Shown: positions 8,435 through 17,238 of the stretch, piece by piece
How positions within the stretch are numbered: the stretch's first letter is position 1
Layout: every line of letters starts with the position of its first letter
Virus record (IMG/VR): IMGVR_UViG_3300032087_001037
Coordinates: 1 to 24,952 of that record
DNA: 24,952 nucleotides
Strand: one strand, 5' to 3'
DNA from: a virus
The notes under the pieces: model-generated
Seen by the model: only the letters and a program-made list of their open reading frames with translations
Told to the model about the DNA's origin: nothing
The model's database searches: none
Position numbers and translations under genes: made by a program

Positions 8435-10216
8435 TTAGCATGTTATACCATTTTGTTCATTTTCAGCATCAACTCTGCTATTGTAATACGTGTCATCTAG
8501 CGAATATGCTGTGGCACTAAATGTAGTTGTTGATCCTTTTACTTGACCTACCATTTCAGTACTACTACAACCACCAGCTATAGAAACTAATCTTATCCAT
8601 TTGTTTTCTATATTAGCAAAATTTAAACAAGTTACAGCTGTGCTACCACCACTACACCCAGTCGTTAAATGAACATAATGTTGTCCACTTAGGAAACCTC
8701 CTGAATTATATATATCAACTTTATAAGCTAATATAGTTCCACCACCACCACCACTACCACTAGGTAGATCACAAAAGTCATCAACATCAAAATTTATTAC
8801 AGTATCAGCTGTACCCATTTGATTTGTATACCAATTAGTACCTGTTATTGTTAGTAAATGGTGATTGTTTCCACCTCTTGTGGCAGTTATTGTACCAGCG
8901 TTTGTACTTGCTCTAGTTATGTCATTAGGCGTTATAGTGAAATCGTTACTATCTAAAATTATTGAAGTAGCCGAACCATTTGGTGATTTAAACTGAAATG
9001 ATTCGTTGTCCTCGATACTTACAGTAAAATTAAATTCAGAATTCGTTTCTGATCCATCTAATTCAATACCCGCTTGATTATACGTTGCATTGACCCCATT
9101 ACTTTGATTTATAGTAGTTCCAACATAATTAGTATAAGCTACAGTTTTACTTGTAAATGTACCTCTTGATACGGATGTAGCATCAACGGTAATGCTTTTA
9201 AAACCTTTTCTATCTATTGTAAAAGGGTTTGGTTGTGAGCTGTTTAAACTCAACGTTGTTGGTGACACAGCTGCTATTGTAAACGTATATGTTACATCAG
9301 CTGTAACAACAGGTAAATCAATTAACGTGCTTTGTTGACCATTACTAGCTATTGTTAACGTGCCAGAGTTTGTGCTAGCACTAGTAAAATCTTTTGTGCT
9401 AAAATCATAAGTGTGACTATCACCAGTTCTTGTTATGTTTATAGTATATGTAGCTCCAACAGCACCATAAACTATAAGACCTCTTTTAGTTAAAGCATAT
9501 GGAGCGTCTTCAGTGTTTATAGAATATGCTGTTATATTGTTTGGTGGAGCGGGAACAGTTTTAACATCGTTTGCTGTTATAAAAATCGTATCGCTTGTAT
9601 CAGTCTCTAAAGGTATTATACCGTCTACATCAAAAACAACGCTATTTAAATTATTATCATTATCATATCCTAGTGTTTTTGTTACAGAATAATTATTAAC
9701 ATCGCCTACAGATATTTTAAGTGAAGGTTCTGTTGCAAAATAATAACCAGCACTAGTGGTTACGGTTTGAGAAAATAAATCTACAGTTGTACCAGTTGAT
9801 CCCGTACCAGAATAAGCAACATTGGATACAGCACCACTTAAAGGCGTCATGTTAGCACTTGCTGCAGTAACGCTATATCTACCAGATAAAGTTTTAGGCA
9901 CGTCTTTTTCTAATATAGCTTTACCATCAATGTCTATTGTTATTGTTTGATTTGTAGTACCTGGGTTAAATGAATCATCAAGATCTACAGTAACTAAAAT
10001 AGTATTATCTTCAGCATAAGCAACACCACTATCAGACAATGTAATACTAGTAACACCTGTTAAAGTGCCACTGTTATTGGTAAATAACGAAGCTGCAACT
10101 CTATAACCAGTGTTTGGTGTTATAGTTAATACTTGATTAGCAACTCCACTACCTAATGCTTGTGATGGTGTTACCAAAACAGATGATGAATTTATAGTAC
10201 AATTAGTTAATGCCAT
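8435..10216 (-). CDS. Beta-rich tail fibre/adhesin with Gly linker and Cys-containing tip
   Basis: This 593-residue protein is almost entirely Ser/Thr/Asn/Gly-rich beta sequence with few charged helices, as in phage adhesins. The first two modules share a pattern (ITPNTGYRVAASLF and VTTSAGYYFATEPSL), suggesting tandem domains of about 100 residues. A second pair of similar short units, STNSGTLTIASNG near residue 275 and STNAGTITATRGG near 433, points to further repeats. A glycine linker, SGSGGGGG, at about 480-487 separates a C-terminal domain of about 100 residues. That domain has several cysteines (CSGGSTAVTC, GGCSST and a terminal Cys), while the body is nearly Cys-free. Receptor binding by this tip domain is inference. 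It starts within the stop of the 1441-aa gene (TAATG). Confidence 0.7.
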   Translation of the reverse strand: MALTNCTINSSSVLVTPSQALGSGVANQVLTITPNTGYRVAASLFTNNSGTLTGVTSITLSDSGVAYAEDNTILVTVDLDDSFNPGTTNQTITIDIDGKAILEKDVPKTLSGRYSVTAASANMTPLSGAVSNVAYSGTGSTGTTVDLFSQTVTTSAGYYFATEPSLKISVGDVNNYSVTKTLGYDNDNNLNSVVFDVDGIIPLETDTSDTIFITANDVKTVPAPPNNITAYSINTEDAPYALTKRGLIVYGAVGATYTINITRTGDSHTYDFSTKDFTSASTNSGTLTIASNGQQSTLIDLPVVTADVTYTFTIAAVSPTTLSLNSSQPNPFTIDRKGFKSITVDATSVSRGTFTSKTVAYTNYVGTTINQSNGVNATYNQAGIELDGSETNSEFNFTVSIEDNESFQFKSPNGSATSIILDSNDFTITPNDITRASTNAGTITATRGGNNHHLLTITGTNWYTNQMGTADTVINFDVDDFCDLPSGSGGGGGTILAYKVDIYNSGGFLSGQHYVHLTTGCSGGSTAVTCLNFANIENKWIRLVSIAGGCSSTEMVGQVKGSTTTFSATAYSLDDTYYNSRVDAENEQNGITC

Positions 10217-13200
10217 TAGTCGTTGTTTTCGTTTACTGTTATTGTTACACCGTAAGAATAATCATTACTAGCTGCTACAGATGCGTTACCTAATCCTTGA
10301 ACACTAAATTCGCTAGTATCTATATTAGTTGATGTTGGTGCAGTTCCTTTTATAAAATTAAACCACTTACCTTCTTTTTCTTCAAAATTTAATACCTGTC
10401 CACTTTGCTTATCAGATTCTATAGAATTTGACCACCAACCTGCTTTTTCAAATTTATTTGGAAAATAGTTGTCTGTATCAGCGCTACCGCTATTATCTTG
10501 AAATATTCTAGCTTGTGATCCTTCGTAATTTAATGTCTTAAATTGTTTAACAGAACCAGGAGCATCGTTGAATATAAACTTAATACTTGAATTATATTGA
10601 GTGCCATAAAAACTGTTTCTTGTTTGATTATCGTGAGACCAAAGTTGACCATCTTTAAATGTGTAATATATATTATTTAAACTAACACCTTCTTCTTGTA
10701 AAAAGCTTTTTCTACTCGTCCAAGCGTTTGTATCTTCTTTAAAACTAACAGTATCAAAGTTTAAAGTAACATTATATTCTTTTTTATAAGTATCATAGCT
10801 ACCTATCACAGTCGTAGAAGCCGCTAGATGGTCCTTAAAGTAATCTTCTAGTCCATAACGTGATATAGGCTCAAGTCCATCAGCAGAGAGCCTTAGAATC
10901 ACTCCTCTGGCTTTGTCTGAAAAATACGCTCTATAGCCATATTGCGTATAAGACTCAGGGTTTTTACTAATACCAAACTCACCTGTGTAAGGATTTGGTG
11001 TTCCTAATACGTTTGATGATACTGAAACTTGTTTACTACCATCAGCTGTAAATAATATATCTTTATTTGTAGGTATTTTAAAACATTTATCTTCACATAA
11101 AACATCTAAACCTCCGTGTCTATGTCTCATTAATTGTATTGAGCCATAAACAGGATTTATTGATTTAGTTATTTGATCTGCTTGTATAAATTGATTAGTA
11201 TTATTAGTACCACTAGTAGAGTTGTATAAACCAGAAAATATAACCTGGTTTGATTTTCTTTCTTCTGCATAAGGTATATCTAATACTGTACTAGCTTTTA
11301 TACCTTTTGTTATTTGAGCAGCGTTAAAATCATCTCTAATTCTATTTGACTCAACACCATTACCAAAACTAAAACAGTTAGAATAATCTAACGTTTGTTC
11401 ATTACCATGTACACTATCATCGTATGCTTGGCTTGCTTCATAAAAAAGATTTAAATCAGCAACTTCTTTTGGTTCTGTTTCAAATATAGCTGGATTATTA
11501 CTAGTAAAACCATCACCGTCAATATATGTATTTACAAATTCCATTCGAGTAGCTGTAGCTTTAGTTGTATGGCCATTATCTCCTGGTGCCCAATCTATAG
11601 CTTTATCTAATTTTAAAGTCCAGCATATCATTCTTTCACTACCATATCTACCTTTTCTATTATTACCACCTCTTCTATAAGGTATCCAATGTGTTCTTCT
11701 ATATGATTTTATAGTATATATAGTTTGATCTGGATCATCTTCAAATCTAAACTTTGAATTTCTTTGTTGAAAAAATCCTACAATTTTTCTATATTGTGGT
11801 TTAAAATCTCTTTCAAATCTATACCAAAAAGGCTCTCCATTTCTCCAAGCGTCTCTATCATCTCCACCCCACCAATGATAAGCTATTTCTATTATATCAC
11901 TACCTGAAACAACGCCATTACCAGCTGTACTTATAGCCGTATCTGGGTTTGAAAATTGACCTCTAATATGACCACCACCAGAAGCTGACGTGTCAAAACT
12001 ACCACCAGCATCTGATATTCTGTATAAGCCAGATTGTTTATTTATAAACCACTCCGCTTGTCTGCTATTTTCATTACTACCCGGATAAGTACCTTTTTCT
12101 GCACCTTGCCAAAAACTTTGAGAAGAACCATAGTTAGCTAGATCATATGTTTGTATTGAGGCGGCTATTTTATAATCATCTATATTTTCTTGCCTTAATA
12201 TATTTTCTTCAAGAACACCATCTCTTTCTATTTTAGCAAAAAACCTACCTTCAAACTCAGGTTTTAATTTTATTTGCTTTTGCGCTATTTCCATTGAAAC
12301 ACTATCATCACTTTGTAAATAAGCAGAAGCATCGCTGTTTCTAGCAAATCTCACGTCATCTTCCTCAAATTTTTCTTCTATTTCAACTCTATAATAAGCT
12401 GTAGCTGAATTACCTGTGTCAAAATACTGTATATTAGCTATGTCATACCACTGCGATATACCACCATTACCTATAATTCTTAGTACTAAATCTGATAGTT
12501 GATGTACTGGTATTTGATATACGTTGCTATCATTATCATTAGGACTACCACCACCAAAAACTTTTTCCCATGTAGATTTTAAAACAGAAACGTGACCAAA
12601 GTCTGCTTCTGGAAAATGACCATCGCCTTTAAATATATTTGTCCCAGAAGTGTCTGTGTTTGCTGATGATAAAACACCTTTCGAAACTTTGTCTTCTTTT
12701 AAAAATGTAGGCGCTTCGTTTGAAACTGCAATTACTTTATATCTAGCTTCGTCAGCAACAAAATCATTAGCATCGTGTCTCTTTTTTAATATTAAGAAAC
12801 TTTCATCTGTTATTTTATTTCTTTCAGACGATGCAAAAGCTATCCACACATTACCATCTTCAGCTTCATAATGTCTATCCATAGCCAAATTATAATACTC
12901 ATCAGATGATTCTTTTATATAGTATTTATATGATTCAGCCCAATGTGGTATTGCGCTTGTTATTCTTACTTTTATAACATTGTAATTTATAGCAGCAGAT
13001 TTATCTAACGTAAATGAACCAGACGGATCTGTAAATACAGGTGTTTCTCTACCGTACTTATCTCTATAAACTACACCAACTTGATATGTTCTTATAGATT
13101 TTATAGATGGTTTTGGTTCAGCTGGAACAACGTTTAAATTATCGTTTTGAACTATTGACACTTCAAACTTAACACTTATATCAGCACCAGAAGCGTCTTC

Positions 13201-14541
13201 AATATTAAAGTTTTCTAAATAATTACCATACATTATTCTATTAGCAGACAACGCTTGTGCTTTAGCTTTTCTAGGTACGTTATCAAAAGGTCTTAATGAT
13301 TGTATAGATGGTAAAACTTTAAATATAACATCAGACGTTATTTCAATCTCACCGTTAGTACCAGCTATATATTCAGGATCTGTAGTTTTTATACTTTGTA
13401 CAACGTATATATTATTATTAGAGCTTTCTTTATATAGTATATCTATTTCTTTAACACCATCAGGTGCGTTACTTGTAAATCCACCAATTTTTAAAGATCT
13501 TAAATTATTAACCATACCTTTATTATAACCGTTTTTTGGATCATAATTAAAATTGTCTGGTAAAAAAGCAACTGGGCTATAAGGTCCTATCGATGAATAT
13601 TCGTTATCATTAAACTTATATCTATATGAAAATTGAGGAAACTTAAACTCAAACATTGGTTTTTCTTCAATTAACTCTACTTTCCAGTTTTGTAAATTTT
13701 CTGCAATATCCTCTGGCACAACATCAAGGTTAACATTATATGTAGTTGAGCTTATTACTTGAGTCACACTTAATATAACTTCAATATCTGCTGAGTCGCC
13801 AATTTCTTCTAATAATGTTAATTTTAATTTATCACCCACTAAATAGTTTACAGCATTAGAAAATGTTACATTGCCATAATCTCCAGTGTCTAATAAATCA
13901 AAAGGTGAAGTTGTTTCTGTAAAAGACTTTTGTATTAATGAAGTTTCAACAACGCCAGTTCTCTTAGTTGCTGACATTGTAATGGTTGGAGGACTTAGTG
14001 GTGATTTTTTAATTACTGTTATTTGATCTTCAGTAAAATCAGCACTATTTATTTGTGTGTGAGTATAACTTGTGTTAGAACTGTTATAGCCTTTCCAAGT
14101 TTTTATATTTATCTTTTTAGGCTCAGTTTGATCGTCTGTCCAAAACAACAAATCATCTATTATATTTATACCAGTTATTAAATAAAACGTAGAAAAGTTT
14201 AATATATTATTTACGTCTACTAATACAGGTGAAACAACATTATTTGTTTGATCATATTCTAATATTATTGATTTAGTATCACTTGCTATAAACCAATATA
14301 TCATTTCTGTTTTAGAGTTTACGTAAGCACCTATACAAACAGGGTTGTTACCAAGGTTAGCCAACGCATTACCATAAGGTCTTCTATTACCTAATATATT
14401 TTGTACAGCTCCAACGTCACTAGCTTCAGAACTAGATACTTGTATGTTCAAAGCATCTCTATACTGACCGTTAGGAAGTATTCTTTCGTCGAGGTCCTTA
14501 TTCATAGCACCACCGCCGAACTGTCTCTTTACTTCTCGCAT
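10216..14541 (-). CDS. Very large tail hub, 'stabilization/muzzle'-like protein
   Basis: This 1441-residue protein begins with a striking motif: FGGGAMNKDLDERILPNGQY at residues 8-27, then RDALN and, further on, GAVQNILGNRRP. An N-terminal motif of the type GG-N-KD-LP-G-Y-DA-N-G-N occurs in large tail 'stabilization' or muzzle proteins of crAss-like and related phages, as I recall them. The remainder is beta-rich with many aromatic and Asp/Asn/Gly turns, including a basic patch around residues 940-970 (RGGNNRKGRYG). No transmembrane segment or signal peptide is visible. It would form the bulk of a short tail below the ring proteins. The downstream adhesin gene overlaps its stop by one base. 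Length, position and motif support a tail hub; the exact structural role is inferred. Confidence 0.7.
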   Translation of the reverse strand: MREVKRQFGGGAMNKDLDERILPNGQYRDALNIQVSSSEASDVGAVQNILGNRRPYGNALANLGNNPVCIGAYVNSKTEMIYWFIASDTKSIILEYDQTNNVVSPVLVDVNNILNFSTFYLITGINIIDDLLFWTDDQTEPKKINIKTWKGYNSSNTSYTHTQINSADFTEDQITVIKKSPLSPPTITMSATKRTGVVETSLIQKSFTETTSPFDLLDTGDYGNVTFSNAVNYLVGDKLKLTLLEEIGDSADIEVILSVTQVISSTTYNVNLDVVPEDIAENLQNWKVELIEEKPMFEFKFPQFSYRYKFNDNEYSSIGPYSPVAFLPDNFNYDPKNGYNKGMVNNLRSLKIGGFTSNAPDGVKEIDILYKESSNNNIYVVQSIKTTDPEYIAGTNGEIEITSDVIFKVLPSIQSLRPFDNVPRKAKAQALSANRIMYGNYLENFNIEDASGADISVKFEVSIVQNDNLNVVPAEPKPSIKSIRTYQVGVVYRDKYGRETPVFTDPSGSFTLDKSAAINYNVIKVRITSAIPHWAESYKYYIKESSDEYYNLAMDRHYEAEDGNVWIAFASSERNKITDESFLILKKRHDANDFVADEARYKVIAVSNEAPTFLKEDKVSKGVLSSANTDTSGTNIFKGDGHFPEADFGHVSVLKSTWEKVFGGGSPNDNDSNVYQIPVHQLSDLVLRIIGNGGISQWYDIANIQYFDTGNSATAYYRVEIEEKFEEDDVRFARNSDASAYLQSDDSVSMEIAQKQIKLKPEFEGRFFAKIERDGVLEENILRQENIDDYKIAASIQTYDLANYGSSQSFWQGAEKGTYPGSNENSRQAEWFINKQSGLYRISDAGGSFDTSASGGGHIRGQFSNPDTAISTAGNGVVSGSDIIEIAYHWWGGDDRDAWRNGEPFWYRFERDFKPQYRKIVGFFQQRNSKFRFEDDPDQTIYTIKSYRRTHWIPYRRGGNNRKGRYGSERMICWTLKLDKAIDWAPGDNGHTTKATATRMEFVNTYIDGDGFTSNNPAIFETEPKEVADLNLFYEASQAYDDSVHGNEQTLDYSNCFSFGNGVESNRIRDDFNAAQITKGIKASTVLDIPYAEERKSNQVIFSGLYNSTSGTNNTNQFIQADQITKSINPVYGSIQLMRHRHGGLDVLCEDKCFKIPTNKDILFTADGSKQVSVSSNVLGTPNPYTGEFGISKNPESYTQYGYRAYFSDKARGVILRLSADGLEPISRYGLEDYFKDHLAASTTVIGSYDTYKKEYNVTLNFDTVSFKEDTNAWTSRKSFLQEEGVSLNNIYYTFKDGQLWSHDNQTRNSFYGTQYNSSIKFIFNDAPGSVKQFKTLNYEGSQARIFQDNSGSADTDNYFPNKFEKAGWWSNSIESDKQSGQVLNFEEKEGKWFNFIKGTAPTSTNIDTSEFSVQGLGNASVAASNDYSYGVTITVNENND

Positions 14542-14542
14542 A

Positions 14543-15631
14543 TTAGTGTTTTATATGTTTTGATTTGTTTTTCATTATCAAGTTAAGCTCTTCTATTTTT
14601 AAATTAGATAATCTTAGCTTAGCTTGTCTAACAGCTGCAAATCTTTCTTTTTTAAATCTTGCTATTATATATTCTGGTGTGTTAACTCTAGACGCTAATA
14701 TAGCGTGAGCAACCCATTTATAAACAGCTTCCTCAGCTAGTTTATGTACTCTTATTTCATCTTCAGTTCCTAAACTATCACTTATGTATTTTAAAGTTAT
14801 GTTTTTATTTGCTAGTCCTGAGCTAAAAAATATATAACCAGTTCTATTATCTATCATAAATAAACCATTAAACTGTGCGTGCTCAGGATTTAAACCAAAT
14901 CTTCTACCTTCAGCCAATGTAGCATCGACGTCAGGACCACTGACTTCTTCAACTGTATTTGTTGGACCATTAGCGCTTTGAAAAGTATCTAGTGTATATG
15001 AATTTAAACTATCAAGTAATGAACCATCTTCATTATATAAATAGTCATAACCTTCATTTTGTAATATCGCTTTTGGATTACTAGATTTTCTAGCTGGATA
15101 TATAACTCTTTCAACACCACCATTATCTGTCCATGATAATTTAACATAGTTGACGTAGTCATGAGGTAATCTCATACGCAATGTTGGTGGTATATCTATT
15201 TCTTGTGTTTTTTCTGATCTAAAAGTATCGTAGCTTAATTCAGCTATTGCTCTCTGCACATGAAAAGATATTTCAGGTAGTTTTACTTTTTTAATTATCT
15301 TATCTTCGCCAACGTAGTTAACTTGAAAGTTAGCTATTAAATCGTCAATGCCAACGTACTGATAACCTCCTAGTTCTTCTACATTTGTAATCTGTCTAGC
15401 TGTAACTTCTGTGCCACTAGCTAAAGCTGTACCTAGTGTTATAACACCAGTCCCAGCATTATAAGTATATGTGTTAGTGTTTATTTGACTACCAGCAACA
15501 TATAATTCAAACTCACCTTCATTAGCTGGTAAAGGACTAAACGCTAAAGCAGGTAATGTAGTTGTACCATCACTAACAAGTATCTGTTCGTTTTCGTAAT
15601 ATTGTCTTTCTGTTATGTTAAATAATGGCAT
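14543..15631 (-). CDS. Tail/ring structural protein with N-terminal beta domain
   Basis: This 362-residue protein has two visible parts. Residues about 15-85 are Thr/Gly/Ala-rich and beta-strand-like (VSDGTTTLPALAFSPLP, then INTNTYTYNAGTGVITLGTA). This is the pattern of small beta domains common at the start of phage tail and fibre proteins. The rest holds a conserved-looking stretch with IDIPPTLRMRLPHDYVNYVKLSW at about 145-168 and a basic C-terminus (KNKSKHIKH) with helices that may face other ring proteins or DNA. It follows the 245-aa gene by three bases and precedes the 1441-aa gene by a single base (TAATATG), so the three are likely made together as parts of the neck and tail. The role is inferred from position and fold hints. 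Confidence 0.65.
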   Translation of the reverse strand: MPLFNITERQYYENEQILVSDGTTTLPALAFSPLPANEGEFELYVAGSQINTNTYTYNAGTGVITLGTALASGTEVTARQITNVEELGGYQYVGIDDLIANFQVNYVGEDKIIKKVKLPEISFHVQRAIAELSYDTFRSEKTQEIDIPPTLRMRLPHDYVNYVKLSWTDNGGVERVIYPARKSSNPKAILQNEGYDYLYNEDGSLLDSLNSYTLDTFQSANGPTNTVEEVSGPDVDATLAEGRRFGLNPEHAQFNGLFMIDNRTGYIFFSSGLANKNITLKYISDSLGTEDEIRVHKLAEEAVYKWVAHAILASRVNTPEYIIARFKKERFAAVRQAKLRLSNLKIEELNLIMKNKSKHIKH

Positions 15632-15634
15632 GGC

Positions 15635-16372
15635 TTATTGTTTTTCTTGTTGAATTTGTTTAACTTCTTCTTGAGCTGCTTGTTGATACAACAGTGGATC
15701 TTTTATAACAATACCAGCTAAAGCTAATATTTTAAATACTAAATCGGTTTCTTCTGACTCGTGTAATTCAAAATGTGTTGTATATGAAGCATTAGCATTA
15801 TACAACGCTTTATCATTAACAATAGTGTAACCCCATCTTACAGTTGAAGGTCTTGCTATGTAGTTGCAGGAAACATCTGCTTCGATTGTTATAGGATAGA
15901 TTTGTATTCTTTGCTCTCTGTTTTGTTGATTATCACCAGCGGTTGAATATCTAACGTATATTGGTCTTGTGAGCGTTGGAGCAGTTAAAGGTGAGCTTAG
16001 ATATATGTGATGTTCGTTTTGTTCAACGTTTTCTATTTCGTAGTATCTACCATTTTTCTTATAATATAAAGCACCCATGCGATAATAATCAGGTAGTATA
16101 CCTACACCACCTCCATTACTCATGTCTACAGCTGCTCTAAATTTTTCAAAATGATCTATTTTTTCTTGTAAAATGTCTACAGTATCTGTATATATAGTTT
16201 CATTTATGCTTTGTATTCTATGAAATTGATTTAAATCATAGAAGTATTGCTCAAATATATCCATCTGAGCTTGGTTGGCAAGTATATTAAACTCTTGTGG
16301 AGTTATATACCCTCGTTGCTCTTTATTAGCAATGGTTAATACTCTTTGATATACTGTATTTATATTGACCAT
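15635..16372 (-). CDS. Neck/ring (head-tail adaptor) protein candidate
   Basis: This 245-residue protein opens with helices, including YITPQEFNILANQAQMDIFE at about residues 21-40, followed by YFYDLNQF. A beta-rich centre with GVGILPDYYRMGALYYK follows at about 91-107, and the C-terminus is helical and Gln/Glu-rich. This combination, an N-terminal helical part with a later beta sandwich, resembles tail-tubular or ring proteins that dock under the portal in short-tailed phages. I recall similar ITPQEFN-type proteins in uncultured marine phages, but that is memory and not a search. It lies between the hairpin at 16384-16420 and the next tail gene, whose ATG is three bases past its stop. The ATG at 16370-16372 follows AAAAAGAAAAAT, the A-rich leader seen throughout the window. 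Confidence 0.65.
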   Translation of the reverse strand: MVNINTVYQRVLTIANKEQRGYITPQEFNILANQAQMDIFEQYFYDLNQFHRIQSINETIYTDTVDILQEKIDHFEKFRAAVDMSNGGGVGILPDYYRMGALYYKKNGRYYEIENVEQNEHHIYLSSPLTAPTLTRPIYVRYSTAGDNQQNREQRIQIYPITIEADVSCNYIARPSTVRWGYTIVNDKALYNANASYTTHFELHESEETDLVFKILALAGIVIKDPLLYQQAAQEEVKQIQQEKQ

Positions 16373-16383
16373 ATTTTTCTTTT

Positions 16384-16420
16384 TATAGTAGTAGTCACCC
16401 CATAGAGTGACTACCCTATA
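16384..16420 (-). promoter_or_regulatory. Long RNA hairpin upstream of the 245-aa gene
   Basis: An inverted repeat sits in the 58-base gap between two genes. The inner stem is eight perfect pairs, GTAGTCAC with GTGACTAC (16391-16398 and 16407-16414), around an eight-base loop. An outer stem of five pairs, TATAG with CTATA (16384-16388 and 16416-16420), continues it across a small asymmetric bulge. On the transcribed strand it is followed by an A-rich run and the ATG of the next gene, not by T residues, so it is a poor intrinsic terminator. It could protect an mRNA end, be a processing site or influence start-codon access; the sequence does not decide among these. Confidence 0.6.
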
Positions 16421-16430
16421 AAGTGATTAA

Positions 16431-17162
16431 TTATTTTAATCTTTTTTCTAAATTTTTATAAACTTCCATACCTTCGTCAGTTTTAAACCATACAGCTAAA
16501 GCTGAATAAGGATGTTCGTCCATAGGAACTTCAAATAGTTTTCTACCATTTGATGCCCACTTAAATGTTCTTTGGTCTTGTGTTAACTCAATTATTTTTG
16601 CTTCAACACACTTAATACCAAAGTTTCTTAAAGGAACATTATCATCTTGAACTAAATCTAAAAACAACTTAGGTTGTCTTTGTGCCATTATGATAAGATC
16701 TCTTCTTATTTCTTTTGTAGTCATTTTATTGACTTCACTACCAATCTCAACTCTTAGTATAGCTTCAGCCATATCTATTTCCATTTCTTTAGCATACTTC
16801 ATAGATTCAACTTGAAACTCAAGATAATCTAATTCATTTTCAGCAATAGCTTGTTTATTGTGTTCTCTAAAAAGCTTACCATTTAATGGGTGTATTGCTA
16901 AAAACTTTTGTAAGTTTTGATCTTTAGCTTCAACAAAAAGTTTACCATTTCTAAAAACAATGTGACCTAAAGTTGCTGGTCCACTTTGCTCATCAACAAA
17001 TGGTGATTTTTGATTTGTAGCGTATCTTAACTCTCTTTGATAACCTTTTTCTGCATCAAAATAAAGTAAAGGTGTTTTTCTACTATGTCTTGCAGGTATC
17101 CTGTTTATTAAAGGTTGTTTATTACCTATCAATTCATATAATTTATTTGTGTATTTTTCCAT
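16431..17162 (-). CDS. Conserved-looking late protein of unknown function
   Basis: This 243-residue protein has no domain I can name. The first 60 residues are basic and aromatic (TPLLYFDAEKGYQREL). A short beta-like stretch, HIVFRNGKLFVEAKDQNLQ, starts near residue 88. Residues about 125-205 look helical and charged (LEFQVESMKYAKEMEIDMAE). A C-terminal stretch TFKWASNGRKLFEVPM is followed by acidic and basic helices. There is no signal peptide or membrane segment. It lies between the capsid and neck genes and starts directly after the capsid terminator, so a virion or assembly role, for example head completion, is plausible from position alone. Its codon use matches the AT-rich background. 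The 5' flank is AT-rich without a Shine-Dalgarno sequence. Confidence 0.75.
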   Translation of the reverse strand: MEKYTNKLYELIGNKQPLINRIPARHSRKTPLLYFDAEKGYQRELRYATNQKSPFVDEQSGPATLGHIVFRNGKLFVEAKDQNLQKFLAIHPLNGKLFREHNKQAIAENELDYLEFQVESMKYAKEMEIDMAEAILRVEIGSEVNKMTTKEIRRDLIIMAQRQPKLFLDLVQDDNVPLRNFGIKCVEAKIIELTQDQRTFKWASNGRKLFEVPMDEHPYSALAVWFKTDEGMEVYKNLEKRLK

Positions 17163-17180
17163 GATATAATATAATTAAAA

Positions 17181-17222
17181 AGTTTAAAAATAAGGTATTG
17201 GGCGCCGAAGCGCCCTTACCTT
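17181..17222 (-). terminator. Rho-independent terminator after the capsid gene
   Basis: Read on the minus strand, this is GGGCGC-TTCG-GCGCCC, a six-base-pair GC stem closed by a TTCG tetraloop (17200-17215). It is extended by an outer AAGGTA/TACCTT stem (17192-17197 with 17217-17222) across a small internal bulge. ATTTTTAAACTTTTT follows immediately. Both the stem and the T-rich tail have the right orientation for transcripts leaving the capsid gene. Such a site would end or thin out transcription after the gene needed in most copies. The 243-aa gene starts only about 20 bases beyond it, so read-through or another promoter must supply the tail genes. Confidence 0.9.
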
Positions 17223-17238
17223 AAAAAATATTAAGTAA

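Noticed and set aside
16384-16420. Intrinsic terminator at the hairpin before the 245-aa gene
   Set aside because: No T-run follows the stem on the transcribed strand; the following bases are A-rich.
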